Notes: a model not told the origin generated them from the letters alone. 64,000 nt of DNA from Viridothelium virens (GCA_010094025.1 ML991831.1:62001-126000), one strand, 5' to 3'; positions 48,158 through 59,518 are shown, counted from the first letter of the stretch. Program-made: numbers and translations.

Positions 48158-49806
48158 GTAAGTATGGATTGATTGTAGTAAGCGGGCTTAAAATGACGAG
48201 ATACAGGTGAACTAGACAGGAGAAGATCGCTTAAAGAAGGTATAGGTGAGTTCGCGGGGGGATAGATAAAGTGAGAAGGTGCAGGCGAGTTAGAAAGCTG
48301 TAGTAAATTGAGAAGGCGCAGGTAGCAGAGACACTCGACCATAATACCATAATGAAGTGGTATGTACAAGTGGAAGTTTACGTTCCGAACGATGCCCATC
48401 TGGGCCAACAAGAGAAGTCTTGGAGAAAATTCAGCAATTGTCTTATGTGCTGGACAGGATGGACCACGAGTGAACAAACACTATTGATTTCCCTTGTCGG
48501 ATTGAAAGTTGTATTCGAGTGCAGAATGATTGGAAATCGAGTCAGTCGATACTGTCAACGAGTTGGATTCGATATCAACAAAGGGAGAGTCACTATATTC
48601 TTCCTACGGATCCCCCCCAGCAATGACGCTTCTGTGAGGTAGGCCTCAGCCAGGACTAGCAAGTTTCCATCCATGCTAGTGTGCAGACTTTCCTTTACGA
48701 GAGCAGAGGATCAAAAAGCGGTGGAAAATGTCTCTCGTTGGGCAAGGAATTCAGTGAGACGACGAATACGTGTCAGTTCTCTTCTCACGAAATATCAATG
48801 CCCAGTACTGTATGATGAACTGCGTCGTCTGCGTTGTTTATATCCAGGGCATCGTCAAGTGAACGAGAGCTTGTAGGCCGAAATGCCAACATCGCTTTCG
48901 TAATAGAGGGTCATAGACAAAACTGCGTGTAGGCCTTGAAGAATCAGACATTGATGATTAGGCTATCAGTATGAGTAGCTATAGGATGATGAGGTCGAGC
49001 AACTTGATTAAGAAATGAGCAAGGAACAGGATAATTCTTCGTGCTGATACAAAACGGGCAAGAAACGCGAAGGGCAAACAAACGTACAAAGTCAGGGAAT
49101 AATTAGGTAGATCACCAACCTTCACACGTCTTGCATCTCCGAGTGCGAGCGTGCAGCGGATGATTGAAAGGCAGGCAGCTAAGTCAGCTAGAGTAGACTG
49201 AAATAAGTGGTGCTCGCGGGATTCGTGCCAGGTCGCAAGGAGGTGCCATGATACTTTGAGTTTACTTGATGGTGCCACAAAAGTCTATCGTAGATGCGGT
49301 GATAAAGCAAAGCAAGTGCATAGATCAAATCTATTTTGTCTCGGTGCCATACGACGAACTTCGTAGAATAGGATTAAAATGGCCTGTAGTATAGTTTGTT
49401 CAGAGACTGCTCTTTTTATCGCCTCCGCTTCTTTTGCGCTGTCGAATTGCATTGACGATTTGAGATTGCGGTGCACGCAACACTAGATGCATGAGCCATT
49501 GCAAGCAAGATGACTCACCCTTGATTCGCTTGAAGCTGACAGAAAGGCGGCCGTCTTCCTAAACAGCGTTTATAGTATGCCAGTCAACTCATTTGTACAG
49601 AATTGGCTTCTCTCCTTGAACGTATGGAAGAAATTGTTGAGGGACGTGTGGGACTCTCGAAAGTTTGAGAGGTTAGAGTAAGATTGAGTGCGGTACTATC
49701 ACAGTCGCCTCAAATCCTGCAGCGCCGACATGCACGATCAACGACAATCACAGCAAATATTTTCTCGGCTTGAACACATCGCACATCGAAAATCATTCCC
49801 TTAGCC
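48158..49806. other. Intergenic region with a possible small minus-strand gene near 49560-49090
   Basis: About 48158-49090 shows nothing recognisable. Between about 49560 and 49090 the minus strand has helical, coding-looking segments (KEAEAIKRAVSEQTILQAIL, then STLADLAACLSIIRCTLALG) that plausible introns could join: a GTGAGT donor near 49518, and a GTTCGT donor near 49359 with an AG near 49280. A start codon and end are not clear, so no CDS is called. If real it would be divergent from the TatD gene. Confidence 0.3.
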
Positions 49807-50985
49807 ATGCCAGAAGCAACAGACGGCGATGCCCTTCCGTGGCATTTGGGGATTTTTGATGCGCATTGCCATCCGACAGATACCATGTCCACACTCCCAG
49901 TTATCCCCGGCATGCGAGCTAAAGTTCTTACCGTGATGGCCACGCGCGCTCAAGATCAGCATCTAGTAGCTGAGGCAGCAGATAAGTTAGGAGTTCATGA
50001 GACTGATAGATCAAAGACAGGTTCTGATTGGAGCGAAGAACAAAGAATTGTGCCTTGTTTCGGCTGGCATCCATGGTTCTCGCATCAGATGTACGATGAT
50101 ACTGCTTACAATGGGAAAAATAAACTCGACCAAGACTACAAGATTGCCCACTATCAATCAGTGCTAACACCCCAGTCTGAGGACATAGATTTTCTCTCTG
50201 CCCTCCCTGATCCTCGACCTTTCTCTCACTTCCTTGCGCAAACCAAGACTTACCTCGAGAAGTACCCTTTGGCATTGATTGGCGAAGTTGGGCTCGACAA
50301 ATCTTTTCGCATACCTGAAGCATGGTTACCAGAACATAATGAGCGGCGAGATGACAGCTTGACGCCTGGAGGCAGGGAAGGTCGCCGGCTGTCCCCTTAT
50401 CGAGTGCACATGGATCATCAGCGGAAAGTGCTCACAGCGCAGCTGCATTTGGCAGGGGAGATGGGAAGAGCTGTCTCAATACATGGCGTTCAAGCACATG
50501 GAGTGCTATTTGATACGGTCTCAGCCACCTGGAAAGGACATGAGCGAGAAGTGGTGAGCAAACGACTCCGCAAAAGGCGAGAAAGCGTTCAAAATGCCCA
50601 TGCGGATGAAGGAAGTGAACAAAGCGAGAGACCTGCATCTAAGCCAGCAGCATATCCACCACGCATATGCTTGCATTCTTTCTCAGGCCCTGCCGAAACC
50701 ATCAAGCAGTGGCTGAATCCCGCCATTCCGGCAACCATCTTCTTCTCATTCTCGACTGCTATAAACTTCTCGGGCAGCAGTCCCAAAACTGAAGAGACTA
50801 TACGGATGGTGCCCGACGAGAATATTTTGATCGAAAGTGATCTCCACACTGCAGGAGAAAGAATGGATGACCACCTCGAATCGATCATACGAAAAGTATG
50901 CGACATAAAGAAATGGCCTCTTCGCGATGGTGTCATCCAGCTGGGCAAAAACTGGCAGCGATTCATCTTTGGCGACCCCGTGTAG
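49807..50985 (+). CDS. TatD-family metal-dependent hydrolase (Cut9-interacting Scn1-like)
   Basis: Predicted TIM-barrel hydrolase of the amidohydrolase superfamily, related to TatD deoxyribonucleases and to fission yeast Scn1. Single exon, 392 residues. The metal-binding set is complete by position: H20 and H22 in DAHCHPTD, E160 in LIGEVGLDK, H226 in SIHGVQAHG, H290 in CLHSFSGP, and D345 in LIESDLHT. Inserts at about 60-80 and 255-285 are hydrophilic and variable, as in fungal members. Either nuclease activity or a role as a protein partner is possible; the complete metal set favours enzyme activity. The ATG at 49807 opens the domain directly. Confidence 0.9.
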   Translation: MPEATDGDALPWHLGIFDAHCHPTDTMSTLPVIPGMRAKVLTVMATRAQDQHLVAEAADKLGVHETDRSKTGSDWSEEQRIVPCFGWHPWFSHQMYDDTAYNGKNKLDQDYKIAHYQSVLTPQSEDIDFLSALPDPRPFSHFLAQTKTYLEKYPLALIGEVGLDKSFRIPEAWLPEHNERRDDSLTPGGREGRRLSPYRVHMDHQRKVLTAQLHLAGEMGRAVSIHGVQAHGVLFDTVSATWKGHEREVVSKRLRKRRESVQNAHADEGSEQSERPASKPAAYPPRICLHSFSGPAETIKQWLNPAIPATIFFSFSTAINFSGSSPKTEETIRMVPDENILIESDLHTAGERMDDHLESIIRKVCDIKKWPLRDGVIQLGKNWQRFIFGDPV

Positions 50986-51795
50986 ATTCTCATCTCCTTG
51001 GAATGAATGTGGATCTTGTGCAAGATGTCATGATCCACCCCAAAGCGCCTCATAAGTTTGGACGGCGCTAATTTCCCGAAGCTAAAGCTACGGGATCTAA
51101 TGTCTACGAATCTAAACAAGTAGTCTATCCCAATAGAAAGAAGCAACAGCGTGTCCTTCAAACTGGCATCTAAGCGGCATTGGTCTCGAACCATGCATTC
51201 CCGACCTCAAGGCCTTCTAATAGAAGATATATCGATTAGCTACTTAGAACATCTACCTCCTAGGTCATCGATTTACGGCCATCGAAGCGAGACAGCACCG
51301 CGAATTTACACGATACCGTAACGATCAGTAAGTGTGCTGGTGCCCCCCTTTCATTCTCTTCGAGGCGCATCTCAAAACCGGCCTTTGTACTCGAACACGA
51401 TACTTTCTATCGTCCTTTTGGTGGCGTAGGTGAGATGCCTTTGTAGTGTTTATTACGTCTATTAGCCGTGAGATCAGCATAAAGAAACTGGCTACCAATC
51501 ACCAGCAAGTATCGTCCTTGATCCTTTGTGATCCATAGCAACAATGTGACCATGTGTTGTGTAGCGTTCTGTGAGATTGATCATAAGTATTGCTTGTTCC
51601 CAGATCACACTATTTCTTCCTCAAAACACATCTAATTTCATTTCAGCATCTTCTACTCACCTTTTCGCGTCTAACCTTGTCCCCTTCACACCCGCTTGTT
51701 TTTGCATTTGAAACAGGCTTCTGTCCCCCAAATCATTGCAGGACATTGATTGGAAGCCTGATACTTACAAATATCGTACATCTTGAATCACAAAA
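50986..51795. other. Intergenic gap upstream of the 1050-residue protein
   Basis: About 810 bp with the 3' UTR of the TatD gene and the promoter of the next gene. A pyrimidine-rich tract (about 51600-51700) fits a fungal promoter. Nothing else recognised. Confidence 0.5.
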
Positions 51796-54700
51796 ATGCT
51801 AGGTCCACGAACTAGGAGTCAGGTGGCAGCGCCCCCTGGCTCTCGAATCTACCAATCCAATTCACGGGAAGCAAGCGAAAATGGTTGTGCTCAACTCCAG
51901 AATTTCATCAAAACCCAGGACGGTCAAGGCTTGAGCGTCCTCGTTCATGGCAAGAAGGTGGATCTCATCGATTTGCGTGCTTGCGTCCAAAACCAATATC
52001 AACGTCAAGCCATTGACTTCACTGACAAATTGTGCGCTATCATTGCTCTTGAGATCAGTTTGAGGCCTGTTTGTACAGAGCTTGGACTGGCTGCTCCCAG
52101 CAAAGGAGCTTTACTGGATGCTTTTCTCACGAATCGAGAATACAAGCCTGCGGCGCGAAAGTTTTTCAATTTATCGACCGGAGACGTTTCACTCGGTGAA
52201 CCTAGGGAAGACCGTAAACGCGGAGGCTTCCTTTCCCTGAATACTATTCGGGTAGTATTGTACCTCATGTCTCGCACCTATTCGACCAATTTTCGATTGG
52301 GCTTATGCCAACCACGCGGGGACGGACTCAACTTTGATATCACGGTTTTCGATCCTTTAGCAGATGAGGCTACCCGTAAGATTTCAAGAACACGCACCGT
52401 ATGGCTATACAAGAACGGCCTAACACGTGATAATGGTCTTGGATGGGAGGCTATCGCTCCGGACGATTCGCGCCCTTCATCATTGGATAGCGTTACTGAG
52501 AGTCAGCAAATCACTGGACCTACTCCGCAATCCTTCCAAACGAGACCAGAGATCAGTCACAAGCGCCAACGCTCATTCACAGATGAGCCCCAACCAAGTA
52601 AAAAGGCTCGAATCTCTCCAGCCGAGGAGAACGACTCTGAGCCTGTTTCACGATTCACGCGAAGCCATCAGAACAACTGGGTCGACTCACATCCTCCACG
52701 TCCAAAAGTAGTTGGAAGATCCATAATCAAACAGAAGCAGGCTCTTCAAGGCTCTTCGGGTAGATTAGAGGCTGTATCATCATCGCCTGATCTCTTCTCG
52801 GATGCTGATGAAGAGACTCTGAAGTCCTTCGTAACGGGTGCTGACATCAACTACATTCGCCGATCACCGCGTGCTCAGATGCAACCGCCGTGGGAGTACA
52901 TGGCCGACATCACAATTGAGGAGCTCCTGCTCTGGTTTCCCAATCATGTCCTAAATTGGCCCGGACTTGCCCTCCTTGTCGAGTCGAAAGGATGGGATCA
53001 AGCACATGTAGCCAAATTTCTCTTCAATAACCTCGTGGCGAAAATGAAAGAGGAGGACCAGTTTACGGTCAAACTCAATACAGTGGGCTCAAAGCTATCA
53101 CGGGCTATCAAGAAACTTCCGGGCTACGACCAATACTCATTTACTACACGAGCCAATTATGAATCACTAGTGGCAGACTCTCTAAGTATGTACCTTTTGC
53201 AGCCGCCTGATGGTTGGGATACCGACCCAGCCGAGTTGTGGGAGTTCTTCATTCCACCAGAGCAGAAAGAAATCCGCGTTCCTTCAGAAGTTCGTGGTCG
53301 GCCATTTAGCCAACGACTGTATAATGCATACTGCGATCGCCATGGCATTGCTCGCCCGTATGCTGATGTTCCCGGGCCTATGCCATTGCGACCAGGAGAG
53401 CCTCACCCATTGCTCGACAGTCCTGACCTTGATACAGAATATCCGATCGGGCTGGGCATCAGGTATGTCCGCGAGAATGCGCAAGAATGGCACGCTGGCG
53501 GCACAAACCTCTCACTCACGATTGATGCTCGGATTCCTGAAGATTATGATCGTAGAGATCTTGTTCGAGACTTTCCCCATTTGCTCTTCGGCGACACATT
53601 CCTATACGTCCACGCAGAGCTCTCGCACCGGGACATTGTGCAGATCTGGAGAGATGAGAATGAGGCCTACCTTAGACATCAGTGGAGGGCTGACACTGAT
53701 TCCGACTTGGTCAAGAAAGCTGAGGCCGCTGTCAGGAAACGCAAGCAGATGGCTATCGAAAACTTTGCCAGAAAGGAGGACGGCATTGTCGCCCGCAAAG
53801 CTAAGGCAAACAATTTGACGGTTGAGCGTGTCCATCAAGCATTCAACAGGTACAAGGGCGAGTGCGGACATAAGGGGAGGGAAGTCAGACGGCGCATGTC
53901 CCGGTCCGAACTGGACAAAATCCAGCGTGACAGAGAGAGTAGGAGAGTCCAAAGAAGGCGTATTGAAAACATTAGTAGGTCACCTACGATGTCTTCTGAT
54001 TCTTCGAAGACTATCGGCAGATCCTCAAACAGAGCAGCAAGAGCATTTTCAACACAGAAAGACGACCTACTGGCCTCTGACATTCTCTACTCAGGACCGC
54101 CCGTGCGCAATCATGCTCCTATCGCAAATATGAGCGGACCTGACCCATACCCCGGGATTAATCCAATTCATCAGGACTACTGGTATCCAAATCCCGAGTT
54201 CCTGTCGAACGACCCGTCTGCCCTGCCCTTGAATGGTTACGAGGGCACTGTTGCGGCTTCAGCAACCGACGGCGTCGAACCCTGGAACGCCCCGATGGGC
54301 TTCGACTTCAACAGCGACTTCGACATGAATAAGCTTTTCAACAATCCGAGCTTTGCTTCTTTCTCTCGCAATTTCCGCGACTCGAACCCAGAGCTCACAG
54401 CCATTCCCAACACTTCCAGTGCTCCAAACCCAAAGCAAACTGCTCAAACCGCTGGACCAATTGATCCCCTACTACTCGATTCTGCACAATACGAAAGGGC
54501 GCCCCTCGAGACACGGGCCGCTAACTCACAAAGTAAGTTTATTTCCCACGTATTACTAAGCGCAGACACTGACATGTCTCCTTTCCCTTTCCCAGGCGAA
54601 CTGCCTAAATATTACTACAACCCACAACAATTAAGTCAGCATCAGGCCCAGAAATCTCAGCAGGCCTTTGATCGCCGCACCTCCAGCATCCCGCACCAAG

Positions 54701-55011
54701 ACCAACGTCGCAGTACCGGCCACAGCAGTGGCTTTGAGCGCTTCGTCGCCGAAATCACGGCAAATCATACCAGCGGGGGGAGTTTTCAAGCGGGGCTGGG
54801 CGAGGGATTCACGGAACAGGAGGCATTTGACGCATTCACGACCGTGAACGGGACGATACCTGATACCGAAGAGCGGTGGCTACAAAAGAGGAAGTCGTCC
54901 GAACGATCGCAGCTGTTTGAGGGAGCATGGAATGCATTTGTGGCGATGCCTTCGGCCGCACCGCTGAACATGGATGGGGAGTTGGATGAAGAGCTTGGAG
55001 AAATAGAGTAA
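51796..55011 (+). CDS. Large probable nuclear protein, unknown function
   Basis: Two exons, 51796-54532 and 54596-55011, give 1050 residues. The intron (63 nt; GTAAGT donor, TACTAAG branch, pyrimidine-rich tract, CAG) has no stop and a length divisible by three, so unspliced mRNA would encode 21 extra residues. Ordered N-terminal region about 30-210 (LSVLVHGKKVDLIDLRACVQ); basic cluster near 255-275 (KRQRS, KKARIS) like a nuclear localisation signal; a second ordered region about 365-640 with ELLLWFPNHVLNWPGLALLV and RGRPFSQRLYNAYCDRHG; a Lys/Arg-rich helical stretch about 625-730; and a disordered Gln/Pro/Ser-rich C-terminus ending in an acidic helix. No family recognised. It could be a chromatin or transcription factor, but that is inference. 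Confidence 0.8.
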   Translation: MLGPRTRSQVAAPPGSRIYQSNSREASENGCAQLQNFIKTQDGQGLSVLVHGKKVDLIDLRACVQNQYQRQAIDFTDKLCAIIALEISLRPVCTELGLAAPSKGALLDAFLTNREYKPAARKFFNLSTGDVSLGEPREDRKRGGFLSLNTIRVVLYLMSRTYSTNFRLGLCQPRGDGLNFDITVFDPLADEATRKISRTRTVWLYKNGLTRDNGLGWEAIAPDDSRPSSLDSVTESQQITGPTPQSFQTRPEISHKRQRSFTDEPQPSKKARISPAEENDSEPVSRFTRSHQNNWVDSHPPRPKVVGRSIIKQKQALQGSSGRLEAVSSSPDLFSDADEETLKSFVTGADINYIRRSPRAQMQPPWEYMADITIEELLLWFPNHVLNWPGLALLVESKGWDQAHVAKFLFNNLVAKMKEEDQFTVKLNTVGSKLSRAIKKLPGYDQYSFTTRANYESLVADSLSMYLLQPPDGWDTDPAELWEFFIPPEQKEIRVPSEVRGRPFSQRLYNAYCDRHGIARPYADVPGPMPLRPGEPHPLLDSPDLDTEYPIGLGIRYVRENAQEWHAGGTNLSLTIDARIPEDYDRRDLVRDFPHLLFGDTFLYVHAELSHRDIVQIWRDENEAYLRHQWRADTDSDLVKKAEAAVRKRKQMAIENFARKEDGIVARKAKANNLTVERVHQAFNRYKGECGHKGREVRRRMSRSELDKIQRDRESRRVQRRRIENISRSPTMSSDSSKTIGRSSNRAARAFSTQKDDLLASDILYSGPPVRNHAPIANMSGPDPYPGINPIHQDYWYPNPEFLSNDPSALPLNGYEGTVAASATDGVEPWNAPMGFDFNSDFDMNKLFNNPSFASFSRNFRDSNPELTAIPNTSSAPNPKQTAQTAGPIDPLLLDSAQYERAPLETRAANSQSKFISHVLLSADTDMSPFPFPGELPKYYYNPQQLSQHQAQKSQQAFDRRTSSIPHQDQRRSTGHSSGFERFVAEITANHTSGGSFQAGLGEGFTEQEAFDAFTTVNGTIPDTEERWLQKRKSSERSQLFEGAWNAFVAMPSAAPLNMDGELDEELGEIE

Positions 55012-55651
55012 AGCATTGGTAGATTGATGGAAGTTTGGACATCGTGAGTTGATCGACAGAGATATAGGGTTAGATTGGCATCTATTTTGTAGATTAAGTG
55101 CATATGATGCAAGTTCAATGCAATAACGAACCTCTGCGATGCAGATAGCAAAGCAAAGGTCGTCCAATAAACAGGGTCCATAAATCGTTCGTGACGCTGG
55201 GGCTAAAATTGAACACTTCCGCACGGTAATAGTAGACCGAAATTATGATTCTTTGATGTGGAATATTAATGGACTGAGTGTGGTTGTATTTGGCTTTGAC
55301 CGCTTTGCCGCATCGGGGTTACGATATTACCGAACCAAGGATCTGATCCGCTCGACTCTTCCTCGCATTTGCATCCACACCAACACCTCGCACGAACTGG
55401 TCTCCTCAAAAAGCCTTTTCTCCCGGAAGAGACTCATCCTTGGTGCTAATTCACAATGAGATTGGCCTTTTACCCATGTGAGATCCGACGGCCGCCACGA
55501 TCGCTATGCCAAATTCGCCGAATACAATAACTTCAGGGCTCCTACTACTCAGCACAATCTCTCCCTTGATGCCGGCGGTCAATCGATGGCACGGTCAAGG
55601 TCGATCGATGAGCCAGCTCACACAGCACATTCAAGACCATTGAATCTCATC
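55012..55651. other. Intergenic gap and leader of the short membrane protein
   Basis: About 640 bp. The reading frame of the next gene stays open upstream to 55478, but without a good ATG before 55586. Nothing else recognised. Confidence 0.4.
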
Positions 55652-56503
55652 ATGGCCATCGTCAACCCTCTCCACATCGCCGCCTCAGTCCTCTTCTTCA
55701 TCCTCGCCATCCCCCTCACCTTATTCGCCCTCTTCACCACCACCCTCGCCCTCAGCACCCTCCTCCTCCGCGTCTCCATCGTCTACGTCGAGCTCGGCGC
55801 CGCCCTCCTGCACAGCTGGCTCTTCGTCGACGCAGCCTCCCCCTCCGAGACGCTACACCACGGCCCGCATCCCGCGTCCCCCACAACGCAGTCGCGCAGT
55901 CTCCCCAGCCGACGCACCAGTCTTTCTCGTCCGTCTTCATCCCATGACGCATCCACCATCACCACTGCTCTCAGTATTCCCACCTCAACAACCTCCTCAC
56001 CCACCACCACCAACCGCTCCCAACCACCCCTCCGCCCCAAATCCGGGAGCTCCGCCTCCCTCGCCCTGACCTCACTCGATCCAACGCGCGACTACGAGGG
56101 CGTCGGCGGGTGGCGCATTGCTGGCTCGGGCGACGAGGAGGCGCTGTGGATGGGTATGAACTCGCGGCTCGAGCTGCCTGCTGTTTATGGGGAGCGGCAG
56201 CGGCGACACCATCGGAGGATGTCGAGTGGAGGCAGCACAAGCATGGGGGCGGGGATAGCAGCAGGGGCAGCGGCAGGAGTGAGGATCAGCCCGATTCAGA
56301 GTCGGGCGAGGACGCCGTCGGCGACTGCGGGGGACGGGGTTGTGGGAGGGGGACTGGGGATGGGGATGGGGATGGAGAGCCCGGAGGGTTATTTTAGTTT
56401 TAAGGGGGCGCGGGATGGGAGGAGGAGGACTGGAAGTGTGTCGAGTCATTCGTCGGCTGGGGGGACGCCGGGGATTGGGTTGAAAAGAGCGTTTATTGAA
56501 TGA
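55652..56503 (+). CDS. Membrane protein with N-terminal hydrophobic hairpin and disordered tail
   Basis: Start chosen at ATG 55652 (context ATCATGG), giving 283 residues; an in-frame ATG at 55586 with a weaker context would add 22. The first 65 residues, from MAIVNPLHIAASVLFFILAI onward, are almost wholly hydrophobic and would form two closely spaced membrane segments. The remainder is Ser/Thr/Pro/Arg-rich and probably cytosolic, with short conserved-looking pieces (DYEGVGGWRIAGSGDEEALW, SPEGYFSFKGARDG). The C-terminal half is GC-rich. No known family; the layout suggests an endoplasmic reticulum or plasma-membrane anchored protein. Confidence 0.7.
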   Translation: MAIVNPLHIAASVLFFILAIPLTLFALFTTTLALSTLLLRVSIVYVELGAALLHSWLFVDAASPSETLHHGPHPASPTTQSRSLPSRRTSLSRPSSSHDASTITTALSIPTSTTSSPTTTNRSQPPLRPKSGSSASLALTSLDPTRDYEGVGGWRIAGSGDEEALWMGMNSRLELPAVYGERQRRHHRRMSSGGSTSMGAGIAAGAAAGVRISPIQSRARTPSATAGDGVVGGGLGMGMGMESPEGYFSFKGARDGRRRTGSVSSHSSAGGTPGIGLKRAFIE

Positions 56504-57740
56504 GGATCTTGGGAAAGCTCCGCAAGGTGAGCTTTATTTCTTTCAGACTTTCTCGCATCTTTGTATCTTTTGCCTTCAAAATTTTTTTGTATACTTTGCG
56601 TAAGAGCTCGCAATTTAAGCAGGGGTGGGATGTCCATACATTGCTGATCATTTGACAACATTCTTGGCATTAACTATCCAGAATCACCTCAGCTACAAAT
56701 TTAATTCTGCCCATCCTCTCATCACGAGTGCCAAGTCACCTAACTCATATGATTCGCAGTTGTCATTACTCTCCTCGCATCACCTTGCAATCGTAGACCT
56801 CACGAATGGCCTCGGAAAGAATTCCTTTCAAAATTCAGAGGCATCAGATTCAGTCCAAGTAGTAATGTCAGCGAGCAGACCACCGTTCGGGAGTTAATCG
56901 ATGAGGATTGGCTGGATTTCAGGAGAAAGGCAAATTTGATAAGACAGCTCCCCGTCAACCGAAATTGGAAAGCGTCCGAAATTGACACGGACCACCACAC
57001 CTCATGATGCAAGAACCTCTCATCTGTGCACAGCATACCTTAAGGCAGATGGCTGTGCATGTGCGGCTGCTAGGCGGCTGAATAGGTAGGTACCTACCTA
57101 TTTCGGTAGCCGATTCAACGGCACATAGATTACCGTGACTGTATGCAGACAGCTACCTATTACGGAGAACAAAAAATTATGCAGCAGCAGCTGGACTGCT
57201 AATCATATTTCTACCACAATGGCAGCGAGCTCGCTGTGAGAGGCGGGAGAATCTCCTAGGCATGTGGTCGAACATGTAAAAAGGGCCATACGGGTGATTG
57301 GAGACTAGACAATAAGCAAATATTAGGTCTCGGAGAGACAAAATCGAAAAAGCAAGATGCTAGCGACCTTGCTGAAAGATTGAGGCGCCATGCCAGGCTC
57401 CATTTAAGGCAGAGTGTTTCGCCCTTTTCGTCTTTTTAATGCGCCTCAGGGGCAAGGGATTTTTGCAATAGCTCTGACCCAGAGGTAGAATCGCTGGGTG
57501 CAGTATGGCATTGCCACAGCATCTAATGTCAGCAACTATTTCACGTACTTTCCTTCCCCCGGCCTTGGATTTAACGTGCCCTATCATCAAAACTCATCCC
57601 CCCAATCCTTCCTCGTCCTTTTCTCCGTACCCTTCCATCATTGCATGTAAGGACTTTCCGGTTACATCATACAATTCTCCTAATACTTTGACTATTTTCA
57701 AGAGAGTGCTGATTTGTCGCTGAAACGTTGAATCGTCAGT
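56504..57740. other. Intergenic region with a perfect 18-bp palindrome
   Basis: About 1.2 kb with no convincing gene. It holds the palindrome at 57083-57100 and scattered AGGTAC/ACCTACC words that recur elsewhere in the window's intergenic DNA. The short frames are not supported. Confidence 0.5.
57083..57100. repeat. Perfect 18-bp palindrome
   Basis: TAGGTAGGTACCTACCTA is its own reverse complement. Related words occur near 26546, 34611 and 63022. It may be a binding site, a hairpin, or low-complexity intergenic sequence. Confidence 0.8.
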
Positions 57741-58574
57741 ATGTCTTCGAGACATTTACATTGTATCATGATTGTTGTGTATACAACTATGGCCCACTCA
57801 TATTTGATTTCGTTGTCTGATCAACAGCAACCTGCAACGGCGACAGCGGTCTTAACTGCAGCCCCTGCTACTCACTATAAACGCGACAACACGCTACTCC
57901 CAGCAAGCGTATGTGGTATGTGGTTGGATCCAAGTGCTTCGCTAAATACCAGTAAGAGTTGATACAAATATGACATAAACGCTTTGGCTTATTTAGATAT
58001 AGTTTGGTCTCACTTCTGTGCTCCTGGAACACGATGCGCAATAGATACCTTTGTAACTCCACCGGCCGTATTCTGTCCATTTTCAGAACTGCCCCCCTAT
58101 ACTGCATACTTTCCTTATGGAGAGTGGCCGTCCGAGGGCTGTGGTACACTCCAGGCTTGCTGGTAAGGCTCATCTCTATCTTAACCATCACTTTCATAAA
58201 ACCTACACTTTACAAATCCAACTAAGTGACATTTTTCCAGTGACAAGGATAACCCTCAAGTTGAGCTTTTCAAATTCGACAACGGGAACTCAACGCTTGC
58301 AAACTGCGTACCAGCTACTCAGCCCAACTATACCCCTACTCGTTATGTCTCTACTCTAATAGACGATCTCTCGATTCAGCTCTCGACCTATACTCCCCCA
58401 TCTATAATACCTCTGCCAACCTCTACAGCTCAAGGTGATGCTTCATCACCGAGACCTCCTCGACCAAAGCACGCGCTGAGTGCCACAACCATATCTACAA
58501 TAGTTTTAGGCATAACTGGTGGTGCATCAGCTATAGCTGCAGTGTATACGGTTTTTATACGTGGGCGTAGGTGA
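57741..58574 (+). CDS. Cys-rich type I membrane protein (three exons)
   Basis: Exons 57741-57951, 57997-58162 and 58241-58574 join in frame to 236 residues; no single long frame shows this gene. The N-terminus has a hydrophobic stretch (CIMIVVYTTMAHSYLISL), a plausible but not ideal signal peptide. A Cys-rich outer domain (about 60-155) has spaced cysteines (VCGMWLD, FCAPGTRCAID, VFCPFSE, GCGTLQACW then CD, ANCVPA). A Ser/Thr/Pro-rich stalk follows, then one membrane span (about 209-232, TISTIVLGITGGASAIAAVY) and a very short basic tail, RGRR. The layout resembles fungal cell-surface proteins that carry a small Cys-rich domain. Introns are 45 and 78 nt; the second has an ACTAAG branch. Function unknown. 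Confidence 0.7.
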
Positions 58575-59518
58575 AGTTTCACTGGCAGAGAATCGAAGGC
58601 GGAAGAATAATATGTAGTGGAGTATTACTATACACAACACGGGTAGCCAAAGAGATAAAACAAAAGGCATAGAATATACAGTCCAGAATGATTTCATTCA
58701 ATTCTATACTATTCTAATTTCAACAGCTAATCTAGTATTCCTGCACTCCAGTTAGGTGGAAAGCAAAGCAAGACCCCTAGTATACAAAGCAGCGCCCAGT
58801 TAGGCTGAAATTGGTAGCTGGTTCACCGGAACACCGACTTACTGTAACTGATATCAGAGCAGTCACAAGGAACGGTATTTGACCATTTTAATATCGAGGG
58901 TTCTGGTTTATTGGAATTATTATTTCAGTTTTGATAAAGGAGAGTTTTGATAATAATCAGGGGTCACCTTTTACCAAAAAGAATATAACAGAAGTACCTA
59001 ACATTTGTTATAAAGTTGTTATAAACTGCTTAAGCCTTAAATAATCTATTATAATACTAATCTTTATTAATCCTAACTTGTCTCTGCCACACAGTCTCTC
59101 TGCGTATCCTAAGCCCTGTCTCTTACAAGTTTCTTATTATCTCGCCTCCGAGCAAGAGAGCCTCGTTGAGTCGGTCGGCCGGTACGTGGTAGATGAGGAC
59201 TGAGATCTCGGCGACGTTCTCTGTTGGTCAATTGGTGCGCTGTAGTTTATAACTCTTAGTCGCCGCTGGCTGTACGCCGACTACAATTGAAAACTACCCA
59301 ATCACCTAATGGTATTAATATATTTCGGTGCAAATGGGCTGAGAGATCTCACCTCCTCTAATACCATGTTCTGGTAAGCACTGTACTGTATAAGAGGTCT
59401 CAAGCGCACCGATTTTAGCGCCTTGTGCTTAGTTTTTCTGTGTATACCATTCATGTGCTATCATAGCTCCATTCTCGTCCCTGACCGCGGGCTCGTACTT
59501 AGTGGTCGTGGGTGTCAC
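58575..59518. other. Intergenic region with AT-rich block, possible transposon relic
   Basis: The stretch 58900-59080 is markedly AT-rich with TA-rich words, unlike its surroundings, and could be a remnant of repeat-induced point mutation. The part from 59100 to 59500 has higher GC and an unrecognised, interrupted coding look on the minus strand. No element family can be named. Confidence 0.35.
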
